From CBDFGS01 sp965247255 (GTDB lineage: Bacteria > Chloroflexota > Dehalococcoidia > Lucifugimonadales > CAUZJF01): a DNA stretch of 64,000 nt. Positions 59,002 through 64,000 of this stretch are shown one piece after another (position 1 is the first letter of the stretch; every line of letters begins with the position of its first letter). Made by a program: the position numbers and the translations under genes. The stretch is from positions 450,002 through 514,001 of the forward strand of contig CBDFGS010000008.1 in the NCBI GenBank assembly GCA_965247255.1. Direction: 5' to 3'. The notes below the pieces were generated by a model. It had not been told where the DNA came from and ran no database searches. It worked only from the letters and a program-made list of their open reading frames with translations.

Positions 59002-59487
59002 CTAGTCGCTCACGTCGATGGGCGTACTTGGTATCTCGCCAGCTAACAGCGGACGAACCAGTTCGGCCATGCGACGTGGTATGAACAGGGATGGTGGCTC
59101 CGATTCCATCTCCGCAACGCTCCACCAACGGGAGGCCTGAATGTCTTCTCCTGGCTGCCGCAGAGACGAATCCACAACAAAGTGAGGCGCCTTGACCAAG
59201 TAGAATCGAGACTGTGAATCGATCCAGCCACCTCGATGACGACGTTTCATATACCTGGTCCAGACACACGGTCCTAGCGTTACATCCATCAGGCCCGTTT
59301 CTTCCTTGAGCTCGCGTTGCGCTGCCTCCTCGTGAGTCTCGCCGGGCTCAAGACCTCCCCCTGGCATGTACCAAGCCATGCGGGGAGGATCCCACTCTTG
59401 CGAACACCCACGAAACAGAAGAATGCGGCCAATCTCATCTACTAGAACGACCCTAGCGGCCGCCCGAACCGGATGCTCTGCTCCCAA
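59002..59487 (-). CDS. Nudix hydrolase
   Basis: The 161-residue protein has a complete Nudix box, GGLEPGETHEEAAQRELKEE followed by TGL (about residues 44-66), which binds the metal and cleaves nucleoside-diphosphate-linked compounds. The flanking fold is intact: AARVVLVDEIGRILLFRGCS before and SRFYLVKAPHFV after. The C-terminal WWSVAEMESEPPSLFIPRRM and ELVRPLL is common in standalone Nudix enzymes of unknown substrate. It stands alone on the minus strand next to an IS3 element. ATG 59487 has GGTATGGGAGGGCTAGGTATTG before it, giving a GGGAGG site. Confidence 0.92.
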   Translation of the reverse strand: MGAEHPVRAAARVVLVDEIGRILLFRGCSQEWDPPRMAWYMPGGGLEPGETHEEAAQRELKEETGLMDVTLGPCVWTRYMKRRHRGGWIDSQSRFYLVKAPHFVVDSSLRQPGEDIQASRWWSVAEMESEPPSLFIPRRMAELVRPLLAGEIPSTPIDVSD

Positions 59488-59571
59488 TACCTAGCCCTCC
59501 CATACCTAGAGGTGGTCCCGTTTGTCTGAACAGCGCTGCCCGGTTTGATAAGTGGAATCACGCTGCGTGCG

Positions 59572-60399
59572 TTAGGCCGCCGCGGACTCGGCAGGCGCTC
59601 GATTAAAGAACTGGTCCGGCGTCATTCCCCCAAGGCTCGAATGGGGCCGTCCGGCATTGTAAAACTTGAAGTACCGCCCGAGTCCAGTTCTGGCTTCCGG
59701 GACCGATTCGTAGGCTCTCAGGTACACCTCCTCGTACTTGACGCTCTTCCACAGCCGTTCGACGAACACATTATCCCTCCAGCTCCCCTTCCCGTCCATG
59801 CTGATCTGGATCCCATTGGCTTTCAGCAGGCCGGTGAAGGCGTCACTTGTGAACTGGCTTCCCTGATCTGTGTTGAATATCTCCGGCGCGCCGTGGCGTC
59901 CCAGGGATTCTTCGAGCGCTTCCGCGCAGAAGTCTGTGTCCATCGTGACCGATACCCGCCAGGCCAGCACCTTGCGGCTGTGCCAGTCCATCACTGCGGC
60001 TAGGTACACGAACCCCCTGGCCATCGGAATGTACGTGATATCCATGGCCCACACCTGGTTGGGTCTGCTCACCTCAAGCCCGCGCAGCAGGTACGGATAC
60101 ACAGTATGGCCGGGGCGTCGCCGCCTGGTGTTGGGCTTGCGGTACAGCGCCTCGATGCCCATCCGCCGCATCAGTGTGGCGATGTGTCTACGTCCGGAGG
60201 AGAGTCCCTCCTGGCGGAGCAGGCCTCGCATCATCCTACTGCCTGCAAACGGATACTCAAGGTGCAGCTCATCGATACGGCGCATCAGTCTGAGACCGGC
60301 TTCGCCCACCGGCCGTGGCCTGTAGTAGATGCTCCCGCGGCTGATGCCCACTGCCTTTGCCTGGCGGGCGAGAGGCAGCTTGTGATCGCGGTCGATCAT
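59572..60399 (-). CDS. IS3-family OrfB transposase
   Basis: The 275-residue catalytic subunit has the HTH_21 region (SRMMRGLLRQEGLSSGRRHI) and the rve DDE core. The first Asp is in NQVWAMDITYIPMARGFVYL, the second in FNTDQGSQFTSDAFTGLLK and the Glu in DNVFVERLWKSVKYEEVYL. It ends with PHSSLGGMTPDQFF. It overlaps OrfA by four bases, the usual place for programmed frameshifting that makes the fused transposase. Intact. Confidence 0.95.
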   Translation of the reverse strand: MIDRDHKLPLARQAKAVGISRGSIYYRPRPVGEAGLRLMRRIDELHLEYPFAGSRMMRGLLRQEGLSSGRRHIATLMRRMGIEALYRKPNTRRRRPGHTVYPYLLRGLEVSRPNQVWAMDITYIPMARGFVYLAAVMDWHSRKVLAWRVSVTMDTDFCAEALEESLGRHGAPEIFNTDQGSQFTSDAFTGLLKANGIQISMDGKGSWRDNVFVERLWKSVKYEEVYLRAYESVPEARTGLGRYFKFYNAGRPHSSLGGMTPDQFFNRAPAESAAA

Positions 60400-60701
60400 C
60401 GCCTTGCGCCCGGCAATCCCGCCTTCGTGAGCGCGGCCTCTAAAAAATCGTTCTCCAACGCAAGCTCACCGATCTTGGCGTGAAGGACCTTCATGTCTAC
60501 CGGCTTTTCAGCCTGCCCCGTCCCGGCGCCAAACAACTGCGCCGCCCGATCCAGCAACTGGGTCTTCCACTGCGTGATCTGGTTCGGGTGCACATCGAAC
60601 CGGCTTGCCAGCTCCGAAAGTGTCCGGTCGCCGCGCACCGCGGCAAGAGCCACCTTCGCCTTGAACTCTGCCGAGTGGTCACGGCGGGGTCGTCTGCTCA
60701 T
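60396..60701 (-). CDS. IS3-family OrfA
   Basis: The 101-residue HTH protein begins MSRRPRRDHSAEFKAKVALA and has RTLSELASRFDVHPNQITQW, then a leucine-zipper end (VLHAKIGELALENDFLEAAL). It differs clearly from the IS3 OrfA at 43235, so the two IS3 elements are separate arrivals. GGGAGACAGGAGCGAG precedes the start. Confidence 0.93.
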   Translation of the reverse strand: MSRRPRRDHSAEFKAKVALAAVRGDRTLSELASRFDVHPNQITQWKTQLLDRAAQLFGAGTGQAEKPVDMKVLHAKIGELALENDFLEAALTKAGLPGARR

Positions 60702-60928
60702 CTCTCGCTCCTGTCTCCCAGGGCACTATCATGCCCTCAATCAGGCAGCGATTCCACTTATCCCCCTGTTCAGATTTCCGGAGCCACTTCTCACCTCGGC
60801 GATTCTCAGAGCACGCGGCCCCCGGATGTGGTCAGATCGGTTGCGCCCTTGAAGGCGATCCTTTATGACCCATACAATGTTGCAAATGGACGGTGGTCAG
60901 TTGATTGAGTCCTAAGGATGTCAAGCGA

Positions 60929-62143
60929 ATGACCGAGTCGATGGTTAGCCCTGAGCAGGTAGGCGTCTCGTCTGGGCGATTGAACCAGATCGACAAGCTT
61001 GTACGGAACTACGTCGATGGTGAGAGGTTGGCTGGCGCAGTGACGCTACTGGCACGTCGTAGCGAGGTGTTTCACTTTGAGAGCTTTGGCGCTCAGGATA
61101 TTGGAAGCGATCAGCCTATGGAGAGGGACGCCATCTTCCGGATCTACTCAATGACGAAACCCATCACCAGCGTAGCCGTAATGATGTTGTGCGAGGACGG
61201 ACACTTTGGGCTTGATGACCCTGTGGCTAGGTTCATCCCCGAGCTGGACGCGCTCAAGGTATACGCCGGAGAGGACGCCTCGGGAATACTCTCAGTCGAG
61301 CAGGAACGCCCAATCTCGATCCGTCACCTTCTGACGCACACCGCTGGCCTGGGCTACCCATTCGTACAGCCCGCACCGATCCAGGAGATCTACCAGGAAG
61401 CGGACCTACTTCAGCCTGACAGCAACTTGAAAGAGATGGTCGACAAGCTTAGCAATTTGCCTCTGGCTTGCCAGCCGGGCACTGATTGGAAATACAGCAT
61501 AGCGACCGATATCCTGGGGTATCTCGTAGAAGTGGTATCCGGCAGGCCATTTGGCCAGTTCCTCCAGCAATTGGTATTCGATCCACTCGAAATGGTGGAT
61601 ACGGGCTTCCATGTTCCAGATGGGAAGATCAACAGGCTGGCGTCGGTCTATTGCCCCTCAGAGAGGAGCGGCATCGAGGTGATGGACACTCCAGAGGTCA
61701 TGCGCTACCGGAGCCCACGCACTCTCTGTTCGGGAGGAGGGGGTCTTGTCTCGACAGCGCTCGATTATTTGCGATTCTGCCAGATGCTATTGAATGGAGG
61801 CGAGTTGGGAAGGGAGACGCTGCTGAGTAGTAACACGGTAGAGTTGATGACTGCCAACCAACTCCCCGCGGAGTTGCTACCATTTGCTCTGACCCAAGAA
61901 CTCGCGGCCTACTCACAGGGGTGTGGATTCGGCCTCGGCTTTAGGGTAGTCGACAACCCTGTCGTGCACGGTGTGCCCGGGTCTCCCGGCATGTACTCCT
62001 GGCCTGGAGCGGCCAACACTAGCTTTTGGGTAGACCCGCAGGAGGACCTCATAGCCATCTTCATGACTCAGTTCTTACCGTTCAGATACTATCCCGTCGT
62101 CGAAGAGTTCCAGGCATTGACATACCAGTCGCTGATGGATTGA
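60929..62143 (+). CDS. Class C beta-lactamase-like serine hydrolase
   Basis: The 404-residue protein belongs to the beta-lactamase/EstB/PBP4* superfamily. The catalytic SxxK is in IFRIYSMTKPITSVAVMMLC (Ser near residue 83), the YxN-type Tyr in WKYSIATDILGYLVEVVSG, and the third motif is probably HGVPGSPGMYSWPGAANTSF in place of KTG. No signal peptide is seen, so an intracellular esterase or amidase is likelier than a true beta-lactamase. ATG 60929 is preferred over TTG 60905; AAGGATGTCAAGCG lies before it. It stands alone downstream of an IS3 element. Confidence 0.9.
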   Translation: MTESMVSPEQVGVSSGRLNQIDKLVRNYVDGERLAGAVTLLARRSEVFHFESFGAQDIGSDQPMERDAIFRIYSMTKPITSVAVMMLCEDGHFGLDDPVARFIPELDALKVYAGEDASGILSVEQERPISIRHLLTHTAGLGYPFVQPAPIQEIYQEADLLQPDSNLKEMVDKLSNLPLACQPGTDWKYSIATDILGYLVEVVSGRPFGQFLQQLVFDPLEMVDTGFHVPDGKINRLASVYCPSERSGIEVMDTPEVMRYRSPRTLCSGGGGLVSTALDYLRFCQMLLNGGELGRETLLSSNTVELMTANQLPAELLPFALTQELAAYSQGCGFGLGFRVVDNPVVHGVPGSPGMYSWPGAANTSFWVDPQEDLIAIFMTQFLPFRYYPVVEEFQALTYQSLMD

Positions 62144-62170
62144 AGGCAACACTCGCGCCCAGCCTTCAAA

Positions 62171-62231
62171 GGACCACCTGACTTGGCAGAATCAAGAACC
62201 GTTACGTTCACGTTCGTTCTGGATGTGTAGT
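62171..62231. repeat. Short dispersed repeat, member A
   Basis: The words CACCTGACTTGGCAGAATCA and AGAACCGTTACGTTCACGTT resemble a segment about 1 kb further on (member B). Both lie just after the 3' end of a gene. Confidence 0.45.
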
Positions 62232-62267
62232 CAGCAACGCATCTGCAGTGGATAGAGGCTAACAACT

Positions 62268-63062
62268 ATGGACAAGCGACTTGCGGTCAATCGCAACAAT
62301 TGGGACGAGCGCACGCCTGCCCATGCTGCCTCAGACTTCTACGACGTGGAGGGATTCAAGAAGGGCCGGATAACGCTAACTGACATCGAGCGGCAGGAGG
62401 TTGGCGACGTATACGGGAAGACGCTCCTCCACCTCCAGTGTCACTTCGGGCTGGACACGATGTCGTGGTCGCGGCTTGGTGCGAAGGCGACGGGGGTGGA
62501 TTTCTCAGATGCCGCAGTCGGTCTGGCCCGCGAGCTAAATGAGGAGTTGGGGCTAGGTGTTCGATTCGTCAACTCCAACATCTACGACCTACCGGACGCG
62601 TTGGGAGAGCAGTTCGATATCGTGTTCACGTCATACGGTGTCCTGAACTGGCTGCCCGACATCGCAAGATGGGCTGAGGTCGTAAGCACCCACCTAAAGC
62701 CAGCTGGCATCTTCTATATCGTTGAGTTCCATCCGTTCGCGGCGGTGTTCGAGGCGTCCGAGGCGGGAGACATGGTGCCGACCTACAGGTACTTTCATCA
62801 CGAACTGTTCTTTGAAGGCGGCGAGCCGAGCTACGCGGGCAAGGAAGTAATCGAGACCCCGACCCACGAGTGGCAGCACAGCTTGGGCGACATAGTCTGT
62901 GCGCTGACCGACGCGGGGCTGAAGATCAAGTTCCTGCACGAGTTTCCCTTCTCCTGCATTCAGCTCTATCCGACCATGAAGCGGAGCGACGATGGCTGGT
63001 GGCGGCTTCCAAAGCACAACGAGAGCTTCCCGCAGATGTTCTCGATAAGGGCCACCAGATGA
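62268..63062 (+). CDS. SAM-dependent methyltransferase
   Basis: The 264-residue enzyme begins VNRNNWDERTPAHAASDFYD. The class I methyltransferase core is KTLLHLQCHFGLDTMSWSRL (motif I, with QCHFG replacing the usual GxGxG), KATGVDFSDAAVGLARELNE (motif II) and FDIVFTSYGVLNWLPDIARW (motif IV). The variant motif I is normal for this subfamily. The C-terminal part ends PFSCIQLYPTMKRSDDGWWR. The start has AGGCTAACAACT before it, a weak site. Substrate unknown. Free-standing gene. Confidence 0.9.
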   Translation: MDKRLAVNRNNWDERTPAHAASDFYDVEGFKKGRITLTDIERQEVGDVYGKTLLHLQCHFGLDTMSWSRLGAKATGVDFSDAAVGLARELNEELGLGVRFVNSNIYDLPDALGEQFDIVFTSYGVLNWLPDIARWAEVVSTHLKPAGIFYIVEFHPFAAVFEASEAGDMVPTYRYFHHELFFEGGEPSYAGKEVIETPTHEWQHSLGDIVCALTDAGLKIKFLHEFPFSCIQLYPTMKRSDDGWWRLPKHNESFPQMFSIRATR

Positions 63063-63172
63063 GTGGCGGCCAGATGGAAAGGCGTTTACCGGCCGTAGGG
63101 GGTCAGGCCCTGATTCTGCTCCGCCAAGCACAGCCCTTGACTGTAAGCTCGACAGTAAAGCGCAGTTGCTCT

Positions 63173-63237
63173 TGACCCACCAGACTTGACAAAATCAAGA
63201 ACTTTCGTATTGAGGTTCAGGTTAGCCCTGTAGACTG
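63173..63237. repeat. Short dispersed repeat, member B
   Basis: CACCAGACTTGACAAAATCA then AGAACTTTCGTATTGAGGTT match member A in the first half and member C (58771) in the second half, so B links the three. Found between convergent gene ends. Confidence 0.45.
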
Positions 63238-63303
63238 GCAGCCCACCCTTGTGAGGGCTCAGATGCGCCGCGTGGCGGGCCAATCCAGCCAGCGTCTCGG
63301 TTT

Positions 63304-64000
63304 CTACTCAGAGGACTTGAAGAGCGCTATGCGATTGCCAGCGATGTCATAGAAGATGGCAATGGAGCCGAATCCTCCGGGAATCTCTGTGGGTTGCATG
63401 AGGGCGCTGCCGCCCAGGCTTACGGCCTTGTCAAGATACGCTTGGAGGTCGTTGACAATAACGGCGACGGAAGGATGGTTGGGCGGCATGCCCTCCATGT
63501 GCTGGAAGATGCCACCGCCAATCCCTCCAGATTCCTGTTGGATGAAGCGGTAGTTGGCCTCCTCGAGATGGTCGATTTTCCAGTCGAACATCCCGGTGTA
63601 GAACTCGGCGAGCACCGCGGCGTCGCTGCCTCCAACCTCGAAATGCGCCACCGGCGGACCGTCCCCCTTGGGGGGCATCTGTCCGTCCCATTCCCGCGGT
63701 GGTGCATACAACCCTATAGTGTTTTCGGCAGGGTCCCCGAACAAAGCGATGGAGCCCATGCCGGGCGCTATTTCCATCGGTGGCATGATGGCCTTCCCAC
63801 CCATACCGGCCACCTTATCCAGCGCCACTTGAAGGTCGTCAACCTGCACATAGAAGGTGACATAGCTGCGCGCCGGCATATTCTCAGTTGTAGGTAACAT
63901 GCCTCCACCTATGCCGCCCTCACTTGCCGGCACTATACCGTAGCTGCCCATCTCTTCGCCCTGCACGTCAATCTTCCATCCGAATAGGTCGGTATAGAAC
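63304..64000 (-). CDS. Two-domain VOC (glyoxalase-fold) protein, 5' end outside the window
   Basis: At least 231 residues are visible; the frame is open to the right edge, where it reads FYTDLFGWKIDVQGEEMG, the middle of a first VOC domain. The first domain continues YVTFYVQVDDLQVALDKVAG then MGGKAIMPPMEIAPGMGSIA. A second repeats the pattern with AVLAEFYTGMFDWKIDHLEE, VAVIVNDLQAYLDKAVSLGG and IAIFYDIAGNRIALFKSS. Paired VOC domains make one metal-binding site from two halves. It resembles the predicted-lactoylglutathione-lyase/bleomycin-resistance-like group, but the specific function cannot be assigned. ATG-like starts near 63966 are internal. Confidence 0.9.
   Translation of the reverse strand, partial: FYTDLFGWKIDVQGEEMGSYGIVPASEGGIGGGMLPTTENMPARSYVTFYVQVDDLQVALDKVAGMGGKAIMPPMEIAPGMGSIALFGDPAENTIGLYAPPREWDGQMPPKGDGPPVAHFEVGGSDAAVLAEFYTGMFDWKIDHLEEANYRFIQQESGGIGGGIFQHMEGMPPNHPSVAVIVNDLQAYLDKAVSLGGSALMQPTEIPGGFGSIAIFYDIAGNRIALFKSSE

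Larger units (their letters stand above)
59526..60773 (-). mobile_element. IS3-family element (IS407/IS51-like)
   Basis: The ends are TCTGAACAG (left) and CTGTTCAGA (right). Inner words ATAAGTGGAATC are shared, but the left has about eight extra bases (CGCTGCCCGGTTTG in place of GGGG). OrfA and OrfB are both intact. Flanking bases TTG and TTT are similar but not a perfect 3-bp duplication. About 1.25 kb. Confidence 0.88.

Overview
The window reads as one stretch of a GC-rich, insertion-sequence-loaded bacterial chromosome. The best guess for the host is a Chloroflexota (SAR202/Dehalococcoidia-like) bacterium. That rests on the style of several secreted lipoproteins (Thr/Pro-rich linkers after a lipobox), NHL-repeat and leucine-rich-repeat surface proteins, and the type of serine recombinase. 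No rRNA, tRNA or marker protein is present to prove it.

Region 1 (1-2.6 kb): a partial gene at the left edge, ORF-deleted group II intron debris with two domain V copies, and an IS256 element. Region 2 (2.6-9.2 kb): a compact plus-strand recombination/repair cassette of the kind carried by phages and integrative elements. It has a Rad52-type annealing protein, small zinc-ribbon proteins, a TSCPD protein, a PD-(D/E)XK (Cas4/RecB-like) nuclease, SSB, a RadC-like protein and a tyrosine integrase. Most gene junctions hold a GC-rich hairpin, and the integrase has a good promoter followed by a 23-G tract. Region 3 (9.3-16.6 kb): an accessory zone with a broken nuclease-like gene beside a DUF2283 gene, a Panacea-domain toxin-antitoxin candidate with an operator-like repeat, IS21, VapBC and a membrane-anchored HTH protein.

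Region 4 (16.6-40 kb, mostly minus strand): cell-surface and secretion genes. These are a frameshifted, IS-truncated two-module NHL lipoprotein, a protease-like lipoprotein, an ABC-2 exporter pair, a large alpha-2-macroglobulin with an animal-type thioester motif, a 997-aa LRR/FN3 membrane protein and a YbaY-like lipoprotein, with IS1380 copies and a 5'-truncated serine recombinase among them. Region 5 (40-53.7 kb): a graveyard of nested elements (IS1182 inside IS5, IS3, IS1380, IS21 and IS256 remnants) around an intact three-gene ABC-2 exporter and decayed MFS and HAD genes. Region 6 (53.7-64 kb): small-molecule enzymes, namely methyltransferases, a peptidase E-like hydrolase, an aminoglycoside-phosphotransferase-like kinase, a Nudix hydrolase, a class-C beta-lactamase-like hydrolase and a VOC protein.

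The observations I would chase first are four. One is a leader-peptide attenuator candidate in front of the methyltransferase/APH-like pair at 57.6-58.6 kb. The second is the Panacea TA pair with an unrecognised partner at 10.7-11.7 kb. The third is the Rad52/nuclease/SSB/RadC cassette. The fourth is the set of exact IS insertions whose host genes can be rebuilt base for base.
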